Part shown: piece by piece, positions 25,386 to 33,343 of the stretch
Layout of the letters: each line of letters starts with the position of its first letter
Position numbering within the stretch: position 1 is the first letter of the stretch
NCBI GenBank assembly: GCA_965243825.1
Contig: CBDEVT010000001.1
Location: 1,612,001 to 1,676,000 of the forward strand
DNA: 64,000 nucleotides
Direction of reading: 5' to 3'
DNA from: JAJCYX01 sp965243825
GTDB taxonomy: Bacteria; Chloroflexota; Dehalococcoidia; Lucifugimonadales; Lucifugimonadaceae
Made by a program: the position numbers and the translations under genes
Notes under the pieces: generated by a model
Seen by the model: only the letters and a program-made list of their open reading frames with translations
The model's database searches: none
What the model was told of the DNA's origin: nothing

Positions 25386-26177
25386 TCAGCGATCAACGAG
25401 GCGTTTTTTCTCCGCCTCCACCCATACTCGCTCCCGTTCTAGATCATCCAACTCCGCCAGCGGTGCGTCGCCCGCCAGTTCCTCAGCGCGCAGAACCCTG
25501 TTCCTCAGAGTGACTGCGGCGGTACGTAGCGCGATCTCTGGGTCAATTCCTGCCTGCCTGATCTCCCTCGATACCTGCATGAGCAGTTCGGCTGCGCGCG
25601 CTTCCGCTGCCTCCTCGCTCTCACCTTCTCGTGACTCAAAAACTGACGATTCCGGCTTGGTCTCCGGCCACTTCAAGCCAGCTTTGATCGTTCGGCGTTG
25701 GACAGAACCAGCCAGTGCCAGTGCCGGCATCGAGGCTGGCAGGCTAGCCACTGCGGATGTTTTACCGCTTTCGTTGCGTTTGAGCTCTTCCCAGCGGTCC
25801 ACCACCGCTTCTGGATCGGTTATCTGTTCTGCACCAGCAAATACGTGGGGATGCCTGCGAATCAGCTTCTCGCGCACCTTCTCGGCTGCAGAAACAGCGT
25901 CGAATCGGCCCTCACGACGGGCTATGTCGGTGTGAAACCCGATGTGAGTCAGGACGTCGCCTAACTCTTCCTCGATACCGACCTCGTCGCCGGAATCGAT
26001 GGCATCGAGAAGCTCGTATGATTCTTCGAGTGTGTGTTGCCTGAGAGAACGATGTGTCTGATCTGCGTCCCAGGGACAACCGCCTGGATTGCGCAGGTGC
26101 TCAACGGTGGCGATGAGTTCAGCGAACGCGTCACCTGCTCTGCGGGCGTAATCAGAGATTTCAACTTTCGCAGCCAA
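25386..26177 (-). CDS. mazG: Nucleoside triphosphate pyrophosphohydrolase
   Basis: Hydrolyses (d)NTPs to monophosphates, a house-cleaning role. 263 residues with two MazG halves: the first has GGCPWDADQTHRSLRQHTLEESYELLDAI and the metal-binding EEELGDVL; the second half is more divergent (GLKWPE ... DPEIALRTA). The opening HLRNPGGCPWD is the family signature. Divergent from the DUF1461 gene by 81 bp. Confidence 0.95.
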   Translation of the reverse strand: MAAKVEISDYARRAGDAFAELIATVEHLRNPGGCPWDADQTHRSLRQHTLEESYELLDAIDSGDEVGIEEELGDVLTHIGFHTDIARREGRFDAVSAAEKVREKLIRRHPHVFAGAEQITDPEAVVDRWEELKRNESGKTSAVASLPASMPALALAGSVQRRTIKAGLKWPETKPESSVFESREGESEEAAEARAAELLMQVSREIRQAGIDPEIALRTAAVTLRNRVLRAEELAGDAPLAELDDLERERVWVEAEKKRLVDR

Positions 26178-26258
26178 TGGTGTCTCCTGGGATTTGCGTC
26201 ACGCTCGGATTCAATTCAGCGCCCGGTTCAGGTTCCGATGACAGTATCCTAAACACCA

Positions 26259-27053
26259 ATGCAACGTTCCGCTGTCACCGCTATGAAGGCCCGTGTTATC
26301 CCGCCAGTTTCGTGGCCGGTCGACGCGCGTGGCTGGACGACGCTGGCACTCGCAACTCTATTTGGGCTTGCACTGCCGGTGTTCATCATTCTCGCCAACG
26401 TCGAGTACGTGACGAAGAGCGAGTGGCTCTACTCATATAACTGGTGGCGGAACAGCATTCCGGAGCGGACCGGCCTGCCGGTTGCTGAACTCAACAGTGG
26501 TGCCGACCAGATTAAGGACTACTTCACGAACGACGAGGAGTTGCTTGATCTACGTGTGACGGTCAGGGGTGAAGAGGTCTCGCTCTACAGGCAGCGAGAA
26601 ATTGACCACATGGTTGATGTGAAGGGGTTGATGCAGGGTGTGTTTAACGCAGTTCGCATAACGGGACTCATCGCGCTGGCAGTCGTGATCGCGGGCCTGT
26701 TTTATTTCAGGAAGCAGAGAGAGAGGTTCTGGGATCTGCTTCTGGTGACGCTCCGGTGGTCGGCTCTCGCATCAGGGATCATCGTAGGGGTGTTCGGGAT
26801 TGCGGTCCTGATCGACTTTAACTTCGTGTTCCGCCAATTCCACTTCCTGAGCTTTGCGAACGACCTGTGGATGCTGAATCCGTTTACCGATTTTCTGATC
26901 ATCATGTTTCCGCAGCGCTTCTTCTTCGAAGCTACGCTGTTCATCGCCATCTTCTCTGTGCTGCAGTTCGCTGCGGTGATGTATGCAGTGGCCCTAATTC
27001 GGAGGAGACAGGTGGCCGCGGCTGCGAGGAAATCTTCGGCTCAAACGCCGTAG
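26259..27053 (+). CDS. TIGR01906/DUF1461 integral membrane protein
   Basis: 264 residues. A first membrane segment (~30-50), a large extracytoplasmic loop ending in REIDHMVDVKGLMQGVF (the E..H..DVK signature of the family), then four more hydrophobic segments. Family function unknown; seen mostly in Gram-positive and Chloroflexota genomes. Met at 26283 is an alternative start. The 3' end overlaps the convergent Nudix gene by 13 bases. Confidence 0.85.
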   Translation: MQRSAVTAMKARVIPPVSWPVDARGWTTLALATLFGLALPVFIILANVEYVTKSEWLYSYNWWRNSIPERTGLPVAELNSGADQIKDYFTNDEELLDLRVTVRGEEVSLYRQREIDHMVDVKGLMQGVFNAVRITGLIALAVVIAGLFYFRKQRERFWDLLLVTLRWSALASGIIVGVFGIAVLIDFNFVFRQFHFLSFANDLWMLNPFTDFLIIMFPQRFFFEATLFIAIFSVLQFAAVMYAVALIRRRQVAAAARKSSAQTP

Positions 27054-27448
27054 ACGGTTCTGACCAGGCTGCGATCACCTTCGTAGTCAAGTTTTTCCGC
27101 CGCCGAAGCAGGCGAGAGCCAGATCATGTCGGTTGTCTCGTCGTTGGCTCGGAACACTCGTGCACCGATCAGCTTCATCCGGTAGTACACGACGATCTTG
27201 GGCCGGCCGTTTACGAGGTAAGAGAGCGGTGGAACGATCTCGATGATTTCAGCTTCGCAGCCTGTCTCCTCAAGCACTTCTCGTACGGCTGCTTCTTCCA
27301 GTGATTCACCTTTGTCGAGATGGCCCTTGGGTAGCGACCAATCCGTGTGACGCGGCCTGTATATCAGCGCGATTTCGAGCTCGCCATCATTGCCGACGGA
27401 CTCAACGAGTCCCCCTGCGGCGATGTCTACAGTGATCGGTTTAGGCAT
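27041..27448 (-). CDS. Nudix hydrolase
   Basis: 135 residues with a complete Nudix box (GHLDKGESLEEAA...REVLEETGCEAE), preceded by the strand DWSLPKGHL typical of diadenosine-polyphosphate or MutT-like hydrolases. Cleaves a nucleoside diphosphate linked to another moiety; the substrate is unknown. Stand-alone gene. Confidence 0.92.
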   Translation of the reverse strand: MPKPITVDIAAGGLVESVGNDGELEIALIYRPRHTDWSLPKGHLDKGESLEEAAVREVLEETGCEAEIIEIVPPLSYLVNGRPKIVVYYRMKLIGARVFRANDETTDMIWLSPASAAEKLDYEGDRSLVRTVYGV

Positions 27449-27526
27449 GAGTGATACCTCGACACAACTCGCCCCTCCTTGACCTGAGGACAGCGAGCCT
27501 GAAGGAGCTGATGCGGTGGGGCCCGC

Positions 27527-29845
27527 TTACGCGCCGTTCCCGTTGTCTCGCATCGCCCAGAAGACGCGCTCCGGGCTCATGGGCAGGTCAGTGATGCGAG
27601 CTCCTGTTGCATCGTGGACGGCGTTTGCCAGCGCCGCCGCTGGTGGGATGATCGGTGGTTCTCCAACTCCCCGTACACCGAACGGGCCATCGTCGGCCGG
27701 TGTTTCAAGGATCACGCACTCCATCATCGGCAAGTCCAGCGCCGTCGGCATGCGGTAGTCAAGCAGACTCGAATTCCGCATCAATCCCCGGTCGTCGTAC
27801 ACATACTCTTCGTTAAGCGCCCAGCCGATGCCCTGTGCAGCACCGCCATGCATCTGGCCTTCGATCTGAACCGGGTTAATCGCACGGCCAACATCCTGGA
27901 AGATCGTGAAGTCCAGGATGTGCACCTTTCCGGTGTCGGGATCGACCTCTACGTCAGCCACGTTCATTGCGTAACCGTTGGCAGGCCTCATGTTCGGGTC
28001 GCTTGATGCAGTCGCCTCGATCGGGATCGCCTGTCCATTCACGATCTTGGCCGCTTCCTTGAAGCTAATCTTACGGTCCTGGTTGTCTCGGGCGAAAAAG
28101 TGGCCGTCCTCGTACTCCACGAACTCGGCATCAACGTTGAAGCTAGAGGCTAGTTGGTTGCGCATGATGTCCAGCACTGCCATGCCCGCCTTGTAAACGG
28201 CATCGGACTGCGTGCGTGTGACTTTTGAACCAGCAGAAGTGCCAGTGAACGGAATGCTGTCCGTATCTCCGACCCTCACAGACACATCCTCGGGATCGAT
28301 GCCCAGCGTCTCTGCAGCAAGCTGCGCAAGCCCTGTGCGGACTCCATGAAGGTCCACCGAGCCGGTTGTGAGCGCCACTCTGCCATCCGGCTGCACCAGG
28401 ATTCGCGAGCTTGCCTGGTCAACGCCGCACGGCCACCAGCCAATCCCGACACCACGGCCCGTTGGCCAGCCGTTTTTCGATTCCTTGATAGGCCGGGTGT
28501 AGGACGGATGCTTCTTTACCGCCTCAAGCATCTCAACGATGCCGATACGTGTGTACTGGTTGTCATCGACGGTGAAATCGCCGGTCTTAGACCCATTCAT
28601 GATGCGGAAGTCGATCGGCTCGATGCCCAGTTTGCCTGCCAGTTCGTCCATCACCTGTTCGGTGCAGAATGAGGACACCGTCGCACCCGGTGCACGGTAA
28701 GCCGCAACACGAGGTGTGTTAGTTACAACGTCATAGCCGTCGACGCGGCTGTGCTCCGGCTGGTAGCAGGCGAAGACTGACTGAACGCCACGCATGATCG
28801 GAGCACCCGGGAATGCGCCTGCTCCGTACACAAGACGAGACTGCGCAGCCTTCAGCTTGCCATCTTTTGTCGCTCCCATCTTGATCGTGACGACCGCCGC
28901 GGCGCCGGGTCCAGTAGCCTTCAGCACCTCTTCACGGTTTAGGACGATCTTGACCGGTTTCAAGGCCTTCTTGGAGAGAATCGCCGCAATAGGTGTGACT
29001 CGGGGCAGCGTCTTTGCACCGAACGCACCGCCTACCTCCAGCGGTGTGACGGTTATCTTGCCGAGATCGACCTTCAACAGGTTCGCAAGGTTGCCACGAA
29101 CAGCAAATGAGCCTTGCGTGTTGGCCCAGACCTCAAGATGCCCATCTTCGTGCCAGAAAGCGGTCTCCGCCTCTGGCTCGATGTAGCCCTGGTGGACAAT
29201 CGATGTCTTGAACGTTCGCTCGACGATCACGTCGGATTCTGCGAACCCTTTTTCGACGTCACCGCGACCAGCCTCCATGTGCGCGGAGATGTTGCTTGGT
29301 CGGTCACCAGTGCCGCTCAGCGAACGAGCGACAAGTCCTTCGTGCAGCAGTGGCGCATCCGCGCTCATAGCCTCGATCGGGTCCGTGACAGGTTCGAGAA
29401 CTTCGTATTCGACCTTCACGAGACGTGCAGCATCGGCAGCGGTGTGAATATCTGTGGCAGCGACGGCTGCTACCGGGTGACCCTCGAACAAAACCTTGCG
29501 CCGCGCCATCATCAGGTTGGCAAGGAACTGGATACCGATGTCGACTTCGCCGGTGTCGAGGTCGCCGCTGATGTCAGAAGGGAAGTCGGCAGCGGTACAG
29601 ACGGCCACGACGCCGGGCAGCTTTTCGGCTTCTGAAGTGTCGATAGACACGATTCGTGCGTGGGCGTGCGGTGAGCGGACAACCACGCCATGCAGCGATC
29701 CGGGAAGCGTGAAGTCGGCGCCAAACTGTGCCCGACCAGTCACCTTTTCGGCACCGTCCACCTTTTCATGCGAATGTCCAAAACCCTTGAACTCAAGGCC
29801 GTCTGAGTTGGTGCGTCGAGGTGCCTGTGAAGGAGTTGTGACCAT
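27527..29845 (-). CDS. Molybdenum hydroxylase large subunit (CoxL/XdhA family), orphan
   Basis: 772 residues of the xanthine dehydrogenase/aerobic CO dehydrogenase large-subunit family: an N-terminal a/b hammerhead (VTGRAQFGADFTLPGSLHGVVVRSPHAHARI), the moco-binding segments EVGGAFGAK and AYRAPG, and the catalytic Glu in GVGEPP (about residue 729). The form I CO dehydrogenase loop AYRCSFR is absent, so it is not a CO dehydrogenase of that type. No medium FAD subunit or small 2Fe-2S subunit lies beside it, so it either pairs with distant subunits or works with another electron carrier. Likely hydroxylates an aldehyde or N-heterocycle. Confidence 0.92.
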   Translation of the reverse strand: MVTTPSQAPRRTNSDGLEFKGFGHSHEKVDGAEKVTGRAQFGADFTLPGSLHGVVVRSPHAHARIVSIDTSEAEKLPGVVAVCTAADFPSDISGDLDTGEVDIGIQFLANLMMARRKVLFEGHPVAAVAATDIHTAADAARLVKVEYEVLEPVTDPIEAMSADAPLLHEGLVARSLSGTGDRPSNISAHMEAGRGDVEKGFAESDVIVERTFKTSIVHQGYIEPEAETAFWHEDGHLEVWANTQGSFAVRGNLANLLKVDLGKITVTPLEVGGAFGAKTLPRVTPIAAILSKKALKPVKIVLNREEVLKATGPGAAAVVTIKMGATKDGKLKAAQSRLVYGAGAFPGAPIMRGVQSVFACYQPEHSRVDGYDVVTNTPRVAAYRAPGATVSSFCTEQVMDELAGKLGIEPIDFRIMNGSKTGDFTVDDNQYTRIGIVEMLEAVKKHPSYTRPIKESKNGWPTGRGVGIGWWPCGVDQASSRILVQPDGRVALTTGSVDLHGVRTGLAQLAAETLGIDPEDVSVRVGDTDSIPFTGTSAGSKVTRTQSDAVYKAGMAVLDIMRNQLASSFNVDAEFVEYEDGHFFARDNQDRKISFKEAAKIVNGQAIPIEATASSDPNMRPANGYAMNVADVEVDPDTGKVHILDFTIFQDVGRAINPVQIEGQMHGGAAQGIGWALNEEYVYDDRGLMRNSSLLDYRMPTALDLPMMECVILETPADDGPFGVRGVGEPPIIPPAAALANAVHDATGARITDLPMSPERVFWAMRDNGNGA

Positions 29846-29969
29846 TTTTTGTTCCGTTGTGGTGATGGCTGCCAGTTGACTGGACTAGTGGAATTTCTGG
29901 CGACAATTTATCAGAGGTTGCAAAACTACCGAACCGTTGGGTGGCGAGACGAAAACCAAGTCTAATCCC

Positions 29970-30683
29970 CTAACTCAGCTTCTCCGTCAAATCCGCCAGC
30001 GATAGCTCATCGCCTCGGCCAAGCGGGTCTATCTGAACGGCGTTTGCTCCGGCCGCTAACGCCCAGTCGCAGCACTCTTCGTCACTGTCTACGACCAGCG
30101 CGCTATCAGGGCTCAAGCCCGCATCTGCGAACAGCTTTTCGTAGAAAGCCGGCCCATACTTCACATAGTCGATCAGGTCAGGTCCGTAGAGCGTTGTGAA
30201 GGCGTCTTTGATTCCCATCTTGTTCAGGATGGCCGAAAGCTCCCACGATGGTGTGCCCGATCCCATGTAGAGCGTATAGCCTGAGCGCTTCAGTGCTAGC
30301 ACAGCATCTGCAGCTCCCTCGATTTCGCAGTCAGCGCGCTCGGCCACATACACCGCGAACTCTTTGTAGAGCCGCAGGGCCTCGTCATCGGGCGGTGATT
30401 GCACTCCGACATGGGTGCAGGCATCAGCGAACCAGTTGGTCGCATAAAAATGCATGAACTCCTGATGAGTTGAGAACTCGTCCATGCGGGCCACGATTCT
30501 CTTCCAGAGCGGCGGAAAGACTTCTCTGTTCGCTTCAGCCCACTGGTTGCCGGTGCCACCCATGCGCGGTGGCATGAACTCAGCGATAAGCCGCACCCAT
30601 GTCGGAGTGCGACGACGGTTGTCGTTCAGGACTCCGCCATCATCAATGAAGATGGCGGTGGGGCGGTCTGATGCGTCGGCCAT
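29970..30683 (-). CDS. HAD-superfamily hydrolase
   Basis: 237 residues. Motif I is FIDDGGVL, in which the second Asp of the DxD pair is replaced by Gly, as in the DxGGVL group of HAD-IA proteins; motif II is MGSGTPS, motif III Lys lies in YVKYGP, and motif IV is VVDSDEECC. Acts on a phosphorylated or halogenated small molecule. The N-terminal sequence RPTAIFIDDG reappears in a gene remnant near 32.15 kb. Confidence 0.85.
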   Translation of the reverse strand: MADASDRPTAIFIDDGGVLNDNRRRTPTWVRLIAEFMPPRMGGTGNQWAEANREVFPPLWKRIVARMDEFSTHQEFMHFYATNWFADACTHVGVQSPPDDEALRLYKEFAVYVAERADCEIEGAADAVLALKRSGYTLYMGSGTPSWELSAILNKMGIKDAFTTLYGPDLIDYVKYGPAFYEKLFADAGLSPDSALVVDSDEECCDWALAAGANAVQIDPLGRGDELSLADLTEKLS

Positions 30684-30847
30684 TATTGATTCCGCCTATT
30701 CTGCCTAACCTCGTAGATCAGCATTTCGATTTCCAGCCTCGAACTGGTTCGTGCTTCACCTGACCAATCGGGCCGGTTACTCTATCCCTTAGTCGGTCTC
30801 TCGAACTCTGATACTCAAACGAGCAAAAAGAATTTCATATCCAGACT

Positions 30848-31510
30848 ATGGCAATTCCAGACGCATTTCGTGCTCTGTTCCCGGATTCAGAAACCGCTAA
30901 TCAGCCCGGCTTCGACCAGGCTGTGCAGATCAGAATCAGCGAAGGTGAAGTCGTGTTCACCCCGGGTACAGCTATTCCTGGTGTGCCAATGGTGATCAGC
31001 GGGAAACTCAGAGTGTTCTCACCCGATGATTCCGGCCACGAGATCACGCTTTATGAGATCCAGCCCGGTGAAACATGTGTCCTTGCAGCCTCATCCGCTC
31101 TCGCAGGTAACGGCTATCCGGCCATAGCGATTGCTGAGATGGACACAGAGGCCTGGGTGGTACCTGTGGACACGTTTCTTGCCGAGTTTGCAAGGAACGA
31201 AAGGTTCAGGGCGTTCGTTTTCGATGCACTGAACTCTCGGCTTTCCACCGTTATGGGGCTCGTTCGTGATGTTGCTTTCAAGCGAATGGATCAGCGCCTC
31301 GCAGGTTACTTATCGACACGAACCGTGCAGGATCCCCTCATCAAAGAGACACATGAGTCCATCGCATTGCAGCTAGGCACCGCTCGCGAGGTCGTCAGCA
31401 GAATTCTCAACGATTTCGAGGATCAGGGTCTAGTTCGTACGGGCCGCGGAAACATCATGGTCATCGACCGGTCCGCTCTGGAGCGGATCACCAGAGAACA
31501 GACCGGCTAA
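30848..31510 (+). CDS. Crp/Fnr-family transcription regulator
   Basis: 220 residues: an N-terminal cyclic-nucleotide-like sensor domain (~25-120), a dimer helix, and a C-terminal helix-turn-helix (ESIALQLGTAREVVSRILNDFEDQGLV). The recognition helix has Arg180, Glu181 and Arg185, the residues with which E. coli CRP reads TGTGA. There is no Fnr-type N-terminal cysteine cluster, so it is not an Fe-S sensor of the Fnr kind. A perfect TGTGA-N6-TCACA site lies just after the gene, before DUF2892. Confidence 0.93.
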   Translation: MAIPDAFRALFPDSETANQPGFDQAVQIRISEGEVVFTPGTAIPGVPMVISGKLRVFSPDDSGHEITLYEIQPGETCVLAASSALAGNGYPAIAIAEMDTEAWVVPVDTFLAEFARNERFRAFVFDALNSRLSTVMGLVRDVAFKRMDQRLAGYLSTRTVQDPLIKETHESIALQLGTAREVVSRILNDFEDQGLVRTGRGNIMVIDRSALERITREQTG

Positions 31511-31532
31511 ATTCTCGACAAATTTGCGCTTA

Positions 31533-31548
31533 TGTGACTGCGGTCACA
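31533..31548. promoter_or_regulatory. Perfect CRP-type site TGTGA-N6-TCACA
   Basis: TGTGACTGCGGTCACA, 22 bp after the stop of the Crp/Fnr gene and 88 bp before the DUF2892 ribosome binding region. It matches the recognition helix residues of that regulator, so local control of DUF2892 is likely. Confidence 0.7.
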
Positions 31549-31635
31549 GACGGCCTCGTCGCCCTCCCATACGCTGTGATCAAACGAAATGAACCGGTGC
31601 TAAGCACCACAGAAAGTTTGATCGGAGGCGCCACG

Positions 31636-31842
31636 ATGCTTGAGAGGAATGTGGGCACTGTTGACAGGGTTTTGAGAGTGATCGTGGGGGTCGTGCTTCT
31701 TGCCACGATCTTCCTGATCGAAGGACCTGCGCAGTGGATCGGGCTTGTTGGCCTTGTTCCGCTCTTTACCGGACTATTCGGAACCTGCCCGCTCTACAGG
31801 CTGTTCGGTATCAGCACCTGCCCAGCAACGGCTGCGAAATAG
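31636..31842 (+). CDS. DUF2892 (YgaP-like) membrane protein
   Basis: 68 residues with the family opening LERNVGTVDRVLRVIVG, two membrane segments and the closing GTCPLYRLFGISTCP. Members are often fused to or encoded beside rhodanese-like or sulfur/NO-related proteins. The ATG at 31636 is fixed by a GGAGG site; a longer frame beginning at 31534 crosses the CRP-type site and is rejected. Probably regulated by the upstream Crp/Fnr protein. Confidence 0.92.
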   Translation: MLERNVGTVDRVLRVIVGVVLLATIFLIEGPAQWIGLVGLVPLFTGLFGTCPLYRLFGISTCPATAAK

Positions 31843-31860
31843 GATTGCAGCACAGAAACG

Positions 31861-31919
31861 AGCGCCATTGGCTGGATGTCCGTCACCTTAATTGACGGGA
31901 GTCGCCAGCAAATGGCGCT
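31861..31919. terminator. Long structured hairpin after DUF2892
   Basis: Nested arms: AGCGCCATT/AATGGCGCT (31861-31869, 31911-31919), GCTGG/CCAGC (31871-31875, 31905-31909) and CGTCA/TGACG (31881-31885, 31893-31897) around a short loop. No T-run follows. It may be the transcript end of the Crp/Fnr-DUF2892 unit or a small structured RNA. Confidence 0.5.
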
Positions 31920-32044
31920 TCAGGTCGTTGGTTCGAAATTCCGGGATCGACCGACCTCGCGATCGTAGTTCAAAGAAATGAAGCTGAATACAACGTTGAA
32001 CTAGGCCCAGCGTTTAGCATTCGTCGAGCGTTCCAGCAGGATAG

Positions 32045-32236
32045 TCAGCCACCCAATCCAAACTGATCGATCAGCTTCCATTCACCACCGAATGCGGGGC
32101 CAACACGGCCTATGAACGACACCGAGCGCACTTCGAATCCGTCGCCGATGAAGATTGCGGTTGGGCGGCCAGTCGAAGATTTTATTCGAAAGAGTTTCTC
32201 ACTGATTTCTAGAGAACCGAATTCAGTAGTTCGCAA
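32045..32236 (-). pseudogene. Chimeric remnant: HAD-like start fused to 2H-phosphoesterase C-terminus
   Basis: A 63-codon frame whose last ~33 residues copy the C-terminus of the 2'-5' RNA ligase-like protein encoded at 32695-33288 (GDGFEV..VS..GRVGPAFGGEWKLIDQFGLGG), while the preceding RPTAIFI matches the start of the HAD protein at 30683. At DNA level 32050-32147 repeats 32715-32812 with a run of 47 identical bases. It has no complete domain and is best read as a recombination scar. Confidence 0.7.
32050..32147. repeat. Direct repeat copy A (with copy B at 32715-32812)
   Basis: About 98 bp that align with 32715-32812 at an offset of 665 bp, including 47 consecutive identical bases. The two copies flank the Imm26-like gene in the same orientation. 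Confidence 0.8.
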
Positions 32237-32698
32237 TCAACCCGTTGCGCCGAGTAGTGAAGACAGTTTTTTCTCGATAAATACGCTACCGGCGAAGCCG
32301 TCGGACGGTAGTGATTCCGCCTCGGTGAGGTTTATGCGGTATCTGCTAGTTTCTTCCAGATCTTCGCTATAAGTGACAGCCCAAGGCAAACCTCCGAAGG
32401 CGTCAGCTAGGAAGAAAACATCAGGCACAGGCCAACATTCTGAGTCGAAGGAGGGGTCGTAGCCGATGATCGGCCAACTGCCTTCGTGGAGACCTAAATC
32501 GCTGAACATTTTTACGAAAACTGCTCTTGAGGCCGTGTGACTGGCGGCCTCGTCCAGTTGAGGAGGCGAGTTAATGGCCGGACCAAAAAAATATCCGAGC
32601 AGTTTGTGTTTTCCAGACCGAGCGACGATTCCAATTGAATACTTGCCATTCTCCAGCGGTACTGCGAACCATGTTCCCTCACCGTAGAGTCTCTTCAT
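32237..32698 (-). CDS. Imm26-like immunity-type protein
   Basis: 153 residues. The opening GEGTWFAVPLENGKYSIGIVARSGKHKLLGYFFGP and later GSWPIIGYDPSFDSECWPVP resemble the Imm26 family, small proteins often encoded next to polymorphic toxins. The ATG at 32698 overlaps the stop of the 2H phosphoesterase gene (ATGA); a longer frame to 32746 only extends into that gene. No toxin is visible nearby. The gene lies between two direct repeats. Similar domains also occur outside toxin loci, so an immunity role is not proven. Confidence 0.6.
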   Translation of the reverse strand: MKRLYGEGTWFAVPLENGKYSIGIVARSGKHKLLGYFFGPAINSPPQLDEAASHTASRAVFVKMFSDLGLHEGSWPIIGYDPSFDSECWPVPDVFFLADAFGGLPWAVTYSEDLEETSRYRINLTEAESLPSDGFAGSVFIEKKLSSLLGATG

Positions 32699-33288
32699 TG
32701 TGCTGTGCCATCCCCACCCAGCCCAAACTGATCGATCAGCTTCCATTCACCACCGAATGCGGGGCCAACGCGGCCCATCAACGAGACTGTACCCACTTCG
32801 AAGCCATCGCCAATATCCAGGTCTAGCGCAAGCCGTTCCGCCTCCTCGATCTGCTCGTCTGTGCAGTCCTGGCACAACGTGAGGTGTGCGCGGTACTCGT
32901 CAGAATAGGCGTTCGTAGAGATTGGCCTGATCGCAGCATCGAATGCTCTGTTCAACGTGAGAAGGTCAGACGTGGTCTCGCAAGGCATGATGGCGGCGTG
33001 TCGACCGGACTCGCGACGAAAGAACTTCCAGCCATCGGCACTGAACTGCACCTGGGCTAAGCTCTGCTCCGAAGCGATTTGTCTGAGCGAACTTCGCAAA
33101 TCATCCAGGCTCGGGATGGCGAAGAAGGTGCCGCGGATGGTCACGTGGGCCTGGATTGTCGCTCGTTTGAGTCCAATTGCGTTGCGTACGCCGTCCACCG
33201 CAGCCACCTGGCGCGGGTCGGCCATCGCCACGAGCGTATACGCGCTGTAGCCAAACTCGTCGTCGGTCAATGTGCGGCTGTCAATCAC
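32695..33288 (-). CDS. 2'-5' RNA ligase-like (2H phosphoesterase) protein
   Basis: 197 residues with the two His motifs of the 2H superfamily: HVTIRG (first) and HLTLCQ (second), spaced as in LigT/ThpR-like cyclic phosphodiesterases. Substrates would be 2',3'-cyclic or 2'-5' linked nucleotides or ADP-ribose derivatives. The GTG at 33288 has GGAG seven bases upstream; the longer frame to 33420 adds a low-quality basic tail and is rejected. Its C-terminal coding sequence is duplicated at 32.05 kb. Confidence 0.85.
   Translation of the reverse strand: MIDSRTLTDDEFGYSAYTLVAMADPRQVAAVDGVRNAIGLKRATIQAHVTIRGTFFAIPSLDDLRSSLRQIASEQSLAQVQFSADGWKFFRRESGRHAAIMPCETTSDLLTLNRAFDAAIRPISTNAYSDEYRAHLTLCQDCTDEQIEEAERLALDLDIGDGFEVGTVSLMGRVGPAFGGEWKLIDQFGLGGDGTAQ
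32715..32812. repeat. Direct repeat copy B (with copy A at 32050-32147)
   Basis: Encodes the C-terminus of the intact 2H phosphoesterase and is the likely source of copy A. Confidence 0.8.
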
Positions 33289-33343
33289 GTTTGGTCTCCG
33301 CCTGGGCTTCCAGGGCGATCGATGGTGGGTGGTGGAACGATTT

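Noticed and set aside
29970..30683. Loss of the second motif-I aspartate in the HAD protein as an inactive enzyme
   Set aside because: DxGGVL variants are common in active-looking HAD-IA subfamilies, so this alone does not suggest inactivity.
31534..31842. DUF2892 protein starting at 31534
   Set aside because: It would run through a CRP-type palindrome; the ATG at 31636 with GGAGG matches the family start.
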